Source: Catenulispora rubra
Lineage (GTDB): Bacteria > Actinomycetota > Actinomycetes > Streptomycetales > Catenulisporaceae
Reading direction: 5' to 3'
NCBI RefSeq assembly: GCF_015356825.1
Contig: NZ_JAACYW010000016.1
Coordinates: forward strand, 17,237-81,236
Length of the DNA stretch: 64,000 bases
Part shown: piece after piece, positions 1-8,956 of the stretch
Position numbering within the stretch: the stretch's first letter is position 1
Layout: each line of letters opens with the position of its first letter
Made by a program: the position numbers and the translations under genes
The notes under the pieces: model-generated
Told to the model about the DNA's origin: nothing
What the model saw: only the letters and a program-made list of their open reading frames with translations
Database searches by the model: none

Positions 1-126
1 AGCAGATAGCTCCCGGTCCGCAGCAGAGCGCTGACCGAGGCGGGCACGGTGATAGTGACCGAGCCCGTCGTGGGGACGGTCAGGGTGCTCTGCGCCACGG
101 TCACCGGGCTCGCCCCGGACACGCCA
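1..126 (-). other. Continuation of the preceding gene in a shifted frame, cut by the window edge
   Basis: On the minus strand the frame reading VSGASPVTVAQSTLTVP then TTGSVTITVPASVSALL is open to position 1 and has the Thr/Ser/Val alternation of an Ig-like or fibre beta-domain. Adding one base near 124-127, in the run GGCGGGGTGGCGTG, joins it smoothly to the 101-919 frame as ..GGVAVSGASPV... Either the gene is truly frameshifted or there is a sequencing error in a GC-rich run. Confidence 0.5.
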
Positions 127-919
127 CCCCGCCGCGCCCGGGGACGGCCGTGTCCTCGCCGACGCTCTGGCGCACGATCGAGTTCAGCACCCCGCCGGTG
201 CTCGCGTCGTCGACCCGGTCCCAGAGTACGGTGCCGGCCGAGTCGACCTTCGCGAGGTGGTTGGCGAAGTGGGTACTGTCCAGCACGACTTTGTAGAGCA
301 CGTAGAAGACCGGGGCGGGGGCGTCGGCGGTGCCCGTCTCGCGGACGCGGAAGTCCAGCACGCGCGTGGTCGCGTCGTGGCCGAACGGCAGCGGGAGCGC
401 GGTCAGCCCGGTGAGCTGCTCGGCCGGCGGCGCGCCGATCACCTCGATCTGCGCGTGCGGCGTCGCCGCGCCGCCGGCCGCGACCCCGTACTGCGCGAGC
501 GCGTAGAACCGCCCGCTGACGGCGCCCGCCTCCACGCGGTAGGCCCCTCCGCCGCCGGCGAACTCGCCGGTCACCCGCGCGATCGGGTCCGGCGCGAGAT
601 CGGGCCCGTACATCCACACCTCGGTGGGCGCGCCGTAGTTGCCGAGAGCGACGTGACCGTCCGCGTTCCCGGTGGCGTAGGTGAAACCCTCGCTTCCGTC
701 CTTGCTGCCGAGGATGACGTCGGTGAACAGCAGGTGCTGAAACCCTTTGCGCGTGGTGCCGTTCGGATTCGTCCGCAGGAGGTACATCGTCCGGCCGCGT
801 TCGGTGATCATCGTCGAGACCAGGTAGACGTTGCCGTCCCGGTCGACGCTCAGGTATGCGTACCGGCAGGCGAAGCCGGTCCCTTCGCGGCTGATCACTC
901 GTTGCATGGTGTAGGTCAT
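101..919 (-). CDS. Hypothetical beta-rich protein, truncated by a probable frameshift
   Basis: I do not recognise a family. The 272-residue reading frame has repeated short beta-strand stretches (YAYLSVDRDGNVYLVSTM, VWMYGPDLAPDPIARV, FYALAQYGVAAGG, PVFYVLYKVVLDSTHF, LAKVDSAGTVLWDRV) that look like blades of a beta-propeller. It has no signal peptide and no membrane segment. The last 15 residues (..PGRGGVACPGRAR) are Arg/Gly-rich and unlike the rest, while a different frame just downstream reads plausible beta-strand protein to the window edge, so the true gene probably continues past position 1. The start has an AGAGG-type ribosome site about 9 nt upstream. It lies on the same strand as the SDR behind it but 115 bp away. 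In style it resembles the large beta-rich proteins of the 48-63 kb operon, though I see no direct sequence match. Confidence 0.6.
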   Translation of the reverse strand: MTYTMQRVISREGTGFACRYAYLSVDRDGNVYLVSTMITERGRTMYLLRTNPNGTTRKGFQHLLFTDVILGSKDGSEGFTYATGNADGHVALGNYGAPTEVWMYGPDLAPDPIARVTGEFAGGGGAYRVEAGAVSGRFYALAQYGVAAGGAATPHAQIEVIGAPPAEQLTGLTALPLPFGHDATTRVLDFRVRETGTADAPAPVFYVLYKVVLDSTHFANHLAKVDSAGTVLWDRVDDASTGGVLNSIVRQSVGEDTAVPGRGGVACPGRAR

Positions 920-1033
920 CGTCCCCGTACCTCTCTGCGCGCGGCCCGCTCCCGTTGCGGGTCACTTTCAGGCTAGGAAGAGGTGCGGGGGTCGGAATCC
1001 GTAGGACTACGCGTTCCTGGCGGCTGCCTCTTG

Positions 1034-1861
1034 TCAGGCCCCTGCGCCGCCGTCGACCGGGACGATCGCGCCGGTCACGAACGAGGCCCGGTCGCTGAGC
1101 AGCCACGCGGCCGCCTCGGCGACCTCGCGGGGATCGGCCATGCGGCCCAGCGGCGTCGCCGCTGTGCTGGCCGCGATGATGCCGGGAGTCGTCGCCTCCC
1201 ACTCCTCCATCATCTGCGTGGCGGTCCCGCCTGGGGTGATGCCGTTGACCCTGATGCCCTCCGGGGCCCAGGTCACCGCCGCGGTCTCGGTGAGGCTGTT
1301 GAGCGCGCGCTTCATCGCGGCGTAGGCGGGCAGCGGGGGCGTCGCGCGGCGGCTGCCGATGCTGGAGGTGTTGACGATCGCCCCGCCGCCGCTGCGTCGC
1401 ATGAGCGCGGCCTCGGCGGTCATGGCGGTCCAGTGCGCGCGGAAGTTCACGGCGAACTGGTCGTCGACGTCCTCGTCGGTGGTGGTGTCCAGCGGGCCGG
1501 GTTGGTGTTGGACGATCGCGCCGTTGTTGAACGCGCCGTCGAGTCGTCCGTGCAGTTCCTCGACGCGGTCGACGGCGGCGCGGATGCTCGCGCGGTCGGC
1601 GAGGTCCAAGGTGACGGCGTCGGCGGTGCCGCCGTCGGCGCGGATCTCGGAGACGATGTGCTCCAAAGCGCCGGTGCTGCGGGCGGCGAGCACGACGGCC
1701 GCGCCCTCGGCGGCGAACAGCCGGGCCGCGGCCGCGCCGATGCCGCGGCTGGCGCCGGTTATGAATATGACCTTGCCGGTGAGCAGGCCGATCGGGCTGG
1801 TGGCGGTGCTGGTGGTCGGGCTGGTGGTCGTGCCGGTGGTGGTGCTGGTGTTCGCTGTCAT
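1034..1861 (-). CDS. SDR-family NAD(P)-dependent oxidoreductase
   Basis: A classical short-chain dehydrogenase of 275 residues. The cofactor motif TGASRGIG lies near residue 35, NNGAIV near 110, the catalytic Ser within NTSSIG near 164, and the YAAMK motif (catalytic Tyr/Lys) near 182. The C-terminal GAIVPVDGGAGA is the usual family ending. The first about 22 residues are an unusual Thr/Ser run encoded by GT-rich repeats and come before the Rossmann fold; no better internal start exists. The gene is transcribed away from the XRE-type regulator at 1947, which shares its 85-bp upstream region, so that regulator is its likely controller. The substrate is unknown; family members reduce a carbonyl or oxidise an alcohol in the cytosol. 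Confidence 0.88.
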   Translation of the reverse strand: MTANTSTTTGTTTSPTTSTATSPIGLLTGKVIFITGASRGIGAAAARLFAAEGAAVVLAARSTGALEHIVSEIRADGGTADAVTLDLADRASIRAAVDRVEELHGRLDGAFNNGAIVQHQPGPLDTTTDEDVDDQFAVNFRAHWTAMTAEAALMRRSGGGAIVNTSSIGSRRATPPLPAYAAMKRALNSLTETAAVTWAPEGIRVNGITPGGTATQMMEEWEATTPGIIAASTAATPLGRMADPREVAEAAAWLLSDRASFVTGAIVPVDGGAGA

Positions 1862-1946
1862 GCCTTCACGGTCGATCCTGCCCGGGACCGGATCCAGGCA
1901 CAGCCGGTACTACGATCAGCCGCTGGAAGGCGCGCACACTGGGGGA

Positions 1947-2834
1947 ATGGACAAGCAGGAGCTCGGGGCGTTCCTCCGCAGCCGGCGCGAGCGGCTCCGG
2001 CCGCAGGACGTCGGCCTTCCCTCGGGGCCGCGGCGCAGGACTCCGGGGCTTCGCCGCGAGGAGATCGCGGTGCTCGCGCACATCTCCACGGAGTACTACG
2101 TCCGGCTCGAACAGGGCCGGGCGCCCAGGCCCTCGGCCGAGGTCCTCGCCGGGATCGCCGGCGCGCTACGACTCACCGACGCCGAGTCCGACCACCTCCA
2201 CGTCCTGGCCGGCACCGCGCCGGCCCGGACCGGCCTGCACCGCCGCGACGTGCGCCCGAGCATCCTCGTGCTGCTCGAACGGCTCCCGCAGACCGCCGGG
2301 TTCGTGATATCCGCCGCGTTCGAGGTGCTGGCCTGGAACGATCTGGCCGCCGCGCTCATGGAGGACTTCGCCGCCCTCGCCCCGCACGACCGTAACCTCG
2401 CGCGCCGGGCGTTCCTCGGGACGGAGCGCGCCGACGCGAGGCTGTACGGGATCTCCGACGCCGCCGAGTTCCGCCTGCACGTGGTCATGGACCTGCGCGC
2501 CACCCTGGCCCGCTACCCGGCCGATCCCACGGTGACCGGCTTGATCGACGAACTCCGCGACGCCAGCCCCGACTTCGCCCGGCTCTGGGAACGCCACGAC
2601 GTGCAGGCCCCGCCGACGCTCGCCAAGACCTTCCACCACCCGGTCGTCGGACCGGTCGCCGTCGACTGCGACACGCTCGCGCTCACCGACCGCGACCAGC
2701 ACCTCGTGCTCTTTAGCGCGCCTCCGGGATCCCCCGGGGCCGAGGCGCTGGCCCTTCTGAACGTCCTCGGCACCGAGGTCGGCGATTATGGGCAGGTCGC
2801 CGATCGAGCCCCGGTCAGTCGAGGCCTTCGATGA
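1947..2834 (+). CDS. Helix-turn-helix transcriptional regulator, XRE/MmyB type
   Basis: A 295-residue cytosolic DNA-binding protein. The N-terminal helix-turn-helix region carries the diagnostic RRRTPGLRREEIAVLAHIS then EYYVRLEQGRAPRPS (about residues 25-65), followed by an MmyB-like ligand-binding region (FEVLAWNDLAAALMEDF near 120, HHPVVGPVAVDCDTLAL near 240). I chose the ATG at 1947 because the longer open frame upstream overlaps the divergent SDR and has no domain content. This layout (regulator divergent from an SDR) is common in actinobacteria and usually means the regulator controls the SDR and itself. Its 3' end overlaps the convergent DUF1330-like gene by 20 bp. Confidence 0.85.
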   Translation: MDKQELGAFLRSRRERLRPQDVGLPSGPRRRTPGLRREEIAVLAHISTEYYVRLEQGRAPRPSAEVLAGIAGALRLTDAESDHLHVLAGTAPARTGLHRRDVRPSILVLLERLPQTAGFVISAAFEVLAWNDLAAALMEDFAALAPHDRNLARRAFLGTERADARLYGISDAAEFRLHVVMDLRATLARYPADPTVTGLIDELRDASPDFARLWERHDVQAPPTLAKTFHHPVVGPVAVDCDTLALTDRDQHLVLFSAPPGSPGAEALALLNVLGTEVGDYGQVADRAPVSRGLR

Positions 2835-3108
2835 TGCGGAAGTCGCGCTCGACGCCGTCGTCGAGAGCGGCCAGCGCCTTCTGGTAGGCCTCACTCTCAC
2901 GTGCCGCGACGGCCTGCTCGAAGCTGTCGAACTCGATCAGGATGGTGCGCTCGGCGATTCCGGCGTCGTACACGGCGACGTGCTCGCCCCGGGAGAGGAC
3001 CCGTCCGCCTCCGGCCTGGACGGCCGGACGGGCCAGCTCGTCGTAGGCAGCCAGCTTGTCAGTGTCTGAAATGGTGCGGTAGACGCTGACCCAGTAGCCC
3101 TTGGCCAC
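2815..3108 (-). CDS. DUF1330-like small protein
   Basis: A 97-residue alpha/beta protein with the ferredoxin-like pattern of the DUF1330 family: KGYWVSVYRTISDTDKLAAY at the start, GGRVLSRGEHVAVYD in the middle and RTILIEFDSFEQAVAARES before the C-terminal helix. I chose the GTG at 3108 because GGAGG sits 4 nt upstream; the ATG eight codons earlier would put that ribosome site inside the gene. The function of the family is not established. It is convergent with the XRE regulator and overlaps its end. Confidence 0.75.
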   Translation of the reverse strand: MAKGYWVSVYRTISDTDKLAAYDELARPAVQAGGGRVLSRGEHVAVYDAGIAERTILIEFDSFEQAVAARESEAYQKALAALDDGVERDFRIIEGLD

Positions 3109-3352
3109 TGAACCTCCAGTGTTCGGTGTCATATCGGAGCCCGTGTTCCCGGCATCCGAGTGTGCTGACTTGAGCCTATGCGGCGGCGCGCAGCGGGGTC
3201 GACTCGGTTAGCGGCGCTGGTGCTGTTCGGACGAACAGGGTCTGCGGGTGGGCCTGCCCTGTTCGGCCAGGGATTGCCGCAGCCGCTCGAACGGAATGGA
3301 TGCCCGTGCTCCAGGCGGGACGGGTGGTCGGCGGGGGTCGTATGCGGGTGCG

Positions 3353-6265
3353 TCATTGCTCAGCTGTCCCCAGACGATCGGCCACTTCTCGCTGCAGCGC
3401 TTCGATCTGCGCCGCGGCTTGGCGGGACCCCTCCACGTCCGACTCGTCGATGGAATCCGCGCCCCAGCTCCCCGGTTGCCGTATTTCCCATTCATCCAAG
3501 CGGAGCTGGACGGTGACGTAGTCGTGGATGACGTCGAGGATGGACGAGCCGCTGAGCTCCACGGACAGCTCGCCTTCCGCTGCCTCCGCCGCATGGCGCG
3601 GGACGCCGAAGACGGTGCTGCGGCCGGCGGCGAGTTCGCTGAGGCGATAACAGTGGATCCGGTCGGCGTGGGGCACCCGTTCCGGCGGCGTGGCCCCGGG
3701 GACCATTCGGGAATCGCCGTAGAGCGCGGTCAGCGGGACGAGATCCGGGTCCCAGGCGAGGATCCGCAGCTCGGAACGGCGCTCCGACCAAGCCTGCACC
3801 AGGGGACCGCCCCGCTCTGGCGGGACCGCCAAATTCCAGGGCAGGGCGGTTGCGTACCCCGGAAGCGACTTCTGGGGATCTGCATCGCTGATGACGAAGA
3901 GTTCCTCCGGGAACGCGACGCCGAAGCATTCGGCCAGTACTTCACGCGGGCCCAGTCCGGCCGCATACAGCGCCCAGGCCAGGCGGCTCATCGACCGGTA
4001 GTCCTCGCGCGAGGCCTCGGTCCGCAGCCTGGCCAGCACAGGACCGGAGACCGGTGTGGTGAACGGGGCCGTCGGTTCCGAGCGGGTCACGCCGGGTGCC
4101 CCGGCCGGCAGCAGCGTCTCGACGAGGCGGAGCGCAGCGCGGTGCTCGGGCAGCTTCTCCACGTCAGGATGCTGCGGTGTCAGCTGTCGCAGTGCTTCCA
4201 AGCGGTCTGCGGCGGTGGTGTGGTAGTCGTGCAGCACTGCCAGCAACGACGGGCCGAGCTGTTCGATCCTTCCCGCGCCGCGCGGCCTGGTGCCGTAGAC
4301 CGTCGGTTCGCCCCGGGCGAGGTCGGTGAGCCGGTAGCACAGGACGAGTCCGCCGTACTCGGTGTGGTGGTCGTCCGTCGGCAGCACCGGGACCAGCCGC
4401 GGATCGCGCTCGAAGACGGCTTTGTCCACGTGGTCGTCGATGGTCGAGCCGGTCGGCGGCACCGGGCCGCCCCGCTCCGGAGGCAGGACCAGCCGCCACA
4501 CGAAGCATCGCTGGTCGCTGCGGGCGAGCCCGGGGGGTGGGAAGTGGTCGGCCAGCGCGAAGAACTCCTCCGGGAACGGGGCGCCGAAGCATTCGGCGAG
4601 CACCTCGCGGCGGTCCTTGCCGATCGCGTACAGCGCCGAGGCGTATTCGGCCATCGTCTGATATCGGTGGCGGCGGACAGCGGCCCGCAGCCGCTCGATC
4701 TCCTCGGCCGTGGGCCGGGTGCGACGACGTTCGGTCGGCGCGTCGGCCGGGCACGGGACTCCCCGTTCGTGGCAGAGGTCTACCGCGCCGGCGTTGAGCA
4801 GCCTGCCGATGAGGTCTTCGACCGGCTCGCGGGCGATCGATCCGGCGAGCGCCAGCCCTCTCCTGCGGACGGCGGCAGCGTGTAGCGCCGTGTGCCGCTG
4901 TACGTCGACCGTGTTGACGTCCACGCCGGCGGCGAGCAACCGGGCCATGAGTACCTCGTGGTCCAGGAGCGGCAGCAGGTGCAGCAGCGTCTGGCCGGCG
5001 TCGTCTCGCACCAGCGGGTCGGCGCCGGCGTCGAGCGACGCGAGCACGCCGGCGGTGTCGCCGCGGACCGCTCGCTCGATCAGCTCCCAGTCGTCGTCAG
5101 GTATCGGTGATGGGGTGGGCGCTGAAAGCGATCTGGGTGGCGGAGATGAGGCAGACGACGTGGACGACACAGACGACGCAGACGGCCCGAACGGCCCGGA
5201 CGGCTCAGGCTCAGGTCGGCTGTCGGCGGCGGCCGGCCGTGCCGGGAACAACGCCTCGGCGACCGCCGGATGCAGCTCTCCAGGCCGGGCAAGGCCGAAC
5301 CGCAGGAGATCGAAGTCGATCGGGTGGCGGTACTCGAAGGCGCCGAGCTGGCGGGGTTCCCCCGGCTCGGCACTGTGCAGGCGCGCGGTGACCCGGCCCT
5401 TCGGGCCGAACGTCAGCTCGATGTCGGTGCCTGCCTGGCCTTCGTCCCGGCACTCGACCCACATCGTCGGAGTCCGGGGTGGGCGCGGCTGCGACAGCCT
5501 TTCCTCGAACACCCCCTCGTCGAGCATCCGACGGGCGTCGGACGCCAGCCGCTCGACCGCGACCCACGGTCGCTGCGGCCACCTGTCCTTTTCCCCCAGG
5601 GCGAGTTCGATCCCGCACGCGGCGAGGGCTTCGCCGGTGCGCCCCTTGTCCCAGAGCAGGGTCAGCCATTCGGTCAAGGCAGCTGGATCGTCCTGGTCGT
5701 CCGGCCGGGGACCGGCGACGACATCGTTAAGGAGCCGGCCGTCGTGGCTGTGGAACGGGATCCGGTCCGGTCCGGCGCCGCACAGGTCCCGTATCTCGCC
5801 GGTGTACCGGGCATCCCAGTACGCCCGCGGCAAGTGGTACAGCCCCGAACTGCGGTCCGGCAGCTCCGCGGTCCCCTCCCGGCGGGTCGCGACCAGAAGG
5901 CGCAACCGGTCCGGCTGTTTCCAGACGCTGCCGACTGAGAGGTGCGCGCCGTCCGGGTACCGGCGCAGTAAGAGGTTGGTGATGAACGAGCCGTCGCGCA
6001 GTGCCCGTGGCATGTTCCAGCGCAACAGGTCCGGCGCGACGTGATGCAGGTCCTCGACCACCAGGCGGGCCGTCTCGCGGCCGTGCCACCGCGTGATCGC
6101 GGCGACGTCCACGTCCAGGTCGACCAGCGCCGCGGCGCAGGCACCGGCCGGATCACCGGCCGACCGCCGCGCGGTGGCCGCCTCGATCATCTCCGCCGGG
6201 ACGTCCTGCGGGCGCCTCCGCCGGTACATCTCCAGCACGGCTCGTCGCTTCCCGTGCACCGCCAT
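3353..6265 (-). CDS. Ankyrin-repeat protein with a tandemly duplicated C-terminal domain
   Basis: A 970-residue protein, probably cytosolic (no signal or membrane segment). Residues 1-340 form an all-new N-terminal region with Trp/Arg-rich helices. Residues 345-388 are a Ser/Pro linker. Residues 390-500 hold ankyrin-like repeats (AGQTLLHLLPLLDHEVLMARL, then RHTALHAAAVRRRG). Residues 525-685 and 745-920 are two copies of one domain: both have ..ALYA-G-..REVLAECFG.-FPEE.F, a VPPERGGP motif, a DPxLVP motif, CYRL..L..G..TV.G and a final VIHDY or VLHDY. Downstream Met codons are possible starts; I took the first that clears the divergent promoter region. Immunity-type and SUKH-like proteins sometimes look like this duplicated domain, but I cannot assign it. 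Confidence 0.72.
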   Translation of the reverse strand: MAVHGKRRAVLEMYRRRRPQDVPAEMIEAATARRSAGDPAGACAAALVDLDVDVAAITRWHGRETARLVVEDLHHVAPDLLRWNMPRALRDGSFITNLLLRRYPDGAHLSVGSVWKQPDRLRLLVATRREGTAELPDRSSGLYHLPRAYWDARYTGEIRDLCGAGPDRIPFHSHDGRLLNDVVAGPRPDDQDDPAALTEWLTLLWDKGRTGEALAACGIELALGEKDRWPQRPWVAVERLASDARRMLDEGVFEERLSQPRPPRTPTMWVECRDEGQAGTDIELTFGPKGRVTARLHSAEPGEPRQLGAFEYRHPIDFDLLRFGLARPGELHPAVAEALFPARPAAADSRPEPEPSGPFGPSASSVSSTSSASSPPPRSLSAPTPSPIPDDDWELIERAVRGDTAGVLASLDAGADPLVRDDAGQTLLHLLPLLDHEVLMARLLAAGVDVNTVDVQRHTALHAAAVRRRGLALAGSIAREPVEDLIGRLLNAGAVDLCHERGVPCPADAPTERRRTRPTAEEIERLRAAVRRHRYQTMAEYASALYAIGKDRREVLAECFGAPFPEEFFALADHFPPPGLARSDQRCFVWRLVLPPERGGPVPPTGSTIDDHVDKAVFERDPRLVPVLPTDDHHTEYGGLVLCYRLTDLARGEPTVYGTRPRGAGRIEQLGPSLLAVLHDYHTTAADRLEALRQLTPQHPDVEKLPEHRAALRLVETLLPAGAPGVTRSEPTAPFTTPVSGPVLARLRTEASREDYRSMSRLAWALYAAGLGPREVLAECFGVAFPEELFVISDADPQKSLPGYATALPWNLAVPPERGGPLVQAWSERRSELRILAWDPDLVPLTALYGDSRMVPGATPPERVPHADRIHCYRLSELAAGRSTVFGVPRHAAEAAEGELSVELSGSSILDVIHDYVTVQLRLDEWEIRQPGSWGADSIDESDVEGSRQAAAQIEALQREVADRLGTAEQ

Positions 6266-6382
6266 CCACAGGATGATACCAGGGTCCTTATTTGAACCTT
6301 CGCCGACAATCGCGAGAACATCGCCGACGGAATTCGCCGATCCGACGTCAGTGCATCGACCGTCTGCCCTAAGCTCGCGCGC

Positions 6383-8467
6383 GTGACTCCCGCATCCCAG
6401 ATCCCGAACTCGCGTCGCGGTGCCATCGGCCTGACCGGACTGGCGCTGACCGCGTTGTCGTCCGGATTGGTCGCCGTGCCCACGGCGGCGCACGCGTCGT
6501 CTGCCCCGGCCCCGGCCCCTGCCCCGGCTCCCGGCGTCCGGACCAACGGCCCGATCGCGTACAGCGTCCAGCCCAATGGGTCGAACGGCCCTGACATTTG
6601 GAAGACGGTGAATCCGGATGGATCCGGCCAGGCCGAGGTGCCGGCCGGCGATCCGAGAGCCTTCGACGGCATCGGTGCCGGCGTGCCGAACCAGAGCGGG
6701 ATGACGGACTACGGCGTCGGACCGTTCATCGGTACTTTTGCATACTCTCCCGACGGCACCCGTGTGGTTTTCCCCAACTACTGGAATGCCTGCGCCGAGC
6801 TTGCCGACGCCGATGGCACGAATCCGACGGTGCTCGCGGGCGGGGACTGTGTGCGGGGCGATGTGTCCTACCGGGCCCGGGACCTGAAGGCCAACGTGGG
6901 AGGCAAGCCGGTCTGGAGCGCGGACAGCAAGTCCGTGTACTTCCAGTCGGGTGCCTCGATCGTCGCGATCGATGCCGCCGCGACGGTGGCCACGCCGGTG
7001 GCTCTCAAAGTCTCCATCCCGGCCACGTACCGGTTGGACTCCGTGTCGCCGTCCGGAGCGTTCGCCTTCTCCGACTACCAGACCAATCACATCTTCATCC
7101 TCGACCCCGGAGCCTCGACCTTCCGGCAGCTCACCTCCGGTATCCACGCCTCGTTCTCTCCGGACGGCTCTACGCTTCTCATATCCGACTTCTCTCCGGC
7201 ACCGACGAGTGGTTTCTCGCTCCTGGAGGTCAACGCGAGCACTGGCGCCCGTACGCCGCTCACCGACCCGGCGACGGAGAGCGTGGACACGAACATGTTC
7301 TGCTGGTCTCCGGACGGCACCTCTGTTGCGTACGTTGCGAACAGGACCCTGTACACCCGCTCGGCAACGCCCGGCGGCAAGGCCACGACGGTGGTCTCCG
7401 ATCCCCACGGTGTGCTCTTGGGCGACTGGCACAACGGCCCCCTGACCCCGCCCCGCGCGCTGGACCGCATCGGCGGTACGGATCGGGTCGCGACGTCGAT
7501 CGCGGTGTCGCAGTGGTCATATTCCTCGGCCGGCGCCGGGGGTACCCAGGCGAAGGTGGCGGTGCTCAGTCGCAGTGACCAGTTCGCCGACGCCCTCGGC
7601 GGCAGCGCCCTGGCCGCGCAGAAGAACGGCCCGCTGCTGCTGACCGCCACCGGTCAGCTCGACCCTCGGGTCGGCGCCGAGCTGCGACGGATTCTTGCGC
7701 CGGGGTCGACGGTCTACGTGCTGGGTGGTTTCAGTGCCCTGAGTCCCGCCGTCGAGCAGCAGATCCGTGGCCTCGGCCTGACGCCAGTCCGACTCAAGGG
7801 CAACGACCGCTTCGAGACCTCCGCCGCCGTAGCCGCCGCGATCAGCCCGCACCCGCACACCGTCATGGTGGCCACCGGCCGCAACTTCCCGGACGCGCTC
7901 GCGGCCGGCGCAGCCGCGGCGCAGGATCCGGCCGGCGGCGTCGTGCTGCTGTCCGACGACGGCACGCTGCCCGCCGCGGGCAAGCGCTTCCTGGCCGGGA
8001 CCGACCCGCACTCCGCCGCCGTCTACGGTGTCGGCGGACAGGGGGTGAAGGCGCTGGCATCGGCCTTCCCGCAGTGGGCCGGGCTGACCACGCCGCTCAA
8101 GGGTTCCGACCGGTACAGCACGGCGGCGGCGGTGGCCGGCAGCGCCCTGTTCACTGCGCACGGCCCCGTGCCCTACGTCGGTCTGGCCACCGGCGACGCC
8201 TGGCCGGACGCACTGTCCGGCGGGGCACTGATCGGCCGGCTGCACGGCCCGCTGCTGCTGACGACGAAGGCGTCGCAGTACCTGCCGCAGCCCCAGCTGG
8301 ACTATCTGCGGGCGCTGGCCCCGCACCTGAGCGGGATCACCGTCTTCGGCGGAGAGAACGCGGTGGCCACTGAAGTGGAGGTGAACACCGGGGAAAGCGG
8401 TCTTGGACGCGACCGCTTCTACACGTTCACGAACCGGTCCACGCCTCCGGTGACCGGGGCGCGTTGA
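6383..8467 (+). CDS. Secreted TolB-like propeller protein with CWB2 cell-wall-binding repeats
   Basis: A 694-residue exported protein with a GTG start. Residues 8-38 form a signal peptide with a twin-Arg (SRRGAIGLTG) and an AHAS cleavage region, followed by an Ala-Pro linker. Residues about 50-355 are WD40/TolB-like blades (FAYSPDGTRVVF, PVWSADSKSVYF, HASFSPDGSTLLIS, MFCWSPDGTSVAYV). Residues about 360-690 contain three cell-wall-binding repeat-2 units, each with a DRxxT or DR(F/Y)xT opener (GTDRVATSIAV, GNDRFETSAAV, GSDRYSTAAAV) and a DALxxxxLA-type core (FADALGGSALAA, FPDALAAGAAAA, WPDALSGGALIG). The propeller probably acts outside the cell while the CWB2 part holds it at the wall. It stands alone, divergent from the ankyrin gene. 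Confidence 0.88.
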   Translation: MTPASQIPNSRRGAIGLTGLALTALSSGLVAVPTAAHASSAPAPAPAPAPGVRTNGPIAYSVQPNGSNGPDIWKTVNPDGSGQAEVPAGDPRAFDGIGAGVPNQSGMTDYGVGPFIGTFAYSPDGTRVVFPNYWNACAELADADGTNPTVLAGGDCVRGDVSYRARDLKANVGGKPVWSADSKSVYFQSGASIVAIDAAATVATPVALKVSIPATYRLDSVSPSGAFAFSDYQTNHIFILDPGASTFRQLTSGIHASFSPDGSTLLISDFSPAPTSGFSLLEVNASTGARTPLTDPATESVDTNMFCWSPDGTSVAYVANRTLYTRSATPGGKATTVVSDPHGVLLGDWHNGPLTPPRALDRIGGTDRVATSIAVSQWSYSSAGAGGTQAKVAVLSRSDQFADALGGSALAAQKNGPLLLTATGQLDPRVGAELRRILAPGSTVYVLGGFSALSPAVEQQIRGLGLTPVRLKGNDRFETSAAVAAAISPHPHTVMVATGRNFPDALAAGAAAAQDPAGGVVLLSDDGTLPAAGKRFLAGTDPHSAAVYGVGGQGVKALASAFPQWAGLTTPLKGSDRYSTAAAVAGSALFTAHGPVPYVGLATGDAWPDALSGGALIGRLHGPLLLTTKASQYLPQPQLDYLRALAPHLSGITVFGGENAVATEVEVNTGESGLGRDRFYTFTNRSTPPVTGAR

Positions 8468-8494
8468 CGCGAGATCGGGTGTAGGGACACATCT

Positions 8495-8513
8495 CACCGA
8501 CTACAGGTCGGTG
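8495..8513. terminator. Short hairpin between convergent genes
   Basis: CACCGAC, loop TACAG, GTCGGTG: a 7-bp stem that overlaps the arsC stop codon and lies 28 bp after the CWB2 gene. There is no U-tract, so terminator function is only plausible. Confidence 0.3.
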
Positions 8514-8956
8514 GTGGCCTCGATGGTCAGGGGTGGAAGCAGGGGCGCGTTCTTGGTGTCGATCTCATTGATCAGGCCCTTGATGAGGCCTTCGATCTCG
8601 TCGCGGATGGGGCGTACGGCTTCGACGCCCTGGCCCGCGGGGTCGGTGAGGACCCAGTCGAGGTACTTCTTGCCGGGGTAGACGGGGCAGGTGTCGCCGC
8701 AGCCCATTGTGATGATGTAGTCCGAGGCCAGGGCGGCTTCGTCGGTGAGGATCTTCGGGGTCTCGGCGGACAGGTCGATGCCGACTTCGTTCATGGCTTC
8801 CAGCACTGCGGGGTTCACGGTGTCTGCCGGGGCGGAGCCGGCGGAGCGGACCGTGACGCGGTCGCCAGCCAGGTGGGTGAGGAATCCGGCGGCCATCTGG
8901 GAGCGGCTGGCGTTGTGGATGCAGACGAACAGCACGGACGGCTTGGTGTCGGACAT
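8501..8956 (-). CDS. arsC: Arsenate reductase, low-molecular-weight phosphatase fold
   Basis: A 151-residue cytosolic enzyme that reduces arsenate to arsenite. The P-loop CIHNASRS (CX5R with catalytic Cys near residue 12) follows VLFV. The second redox region is MGCGDTCPVYPG with Cys residues near 85 and 89, and YLDWVLTDPAGQG plus RPIRDEIEGL end the fold. Family members use thioredoxin or mycothiol; the sequence does not settle which. Its ATG shares one base (TGATG) with the stop of the upstream ArsC-like gene, so the two are translationally coupled in an operon led by arsR. Expected control is derepression of ArsR by arsenite or antimonite. Confidence 0.92.
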   Translation of the reverse strand: MSDTKPSVLFVCIHNASRSQMAAGFLTHLAGDRVTVRSAGSAPADTVNPAVLEAMNEVGIDLSAETPKILTDEAALASDYIITMGCGDTCPVYPGKKYLDWVLTDPAGQGVEAVRPIRDEIEGLIKGLINEIDTKNAPLLPPLTIEATTDL

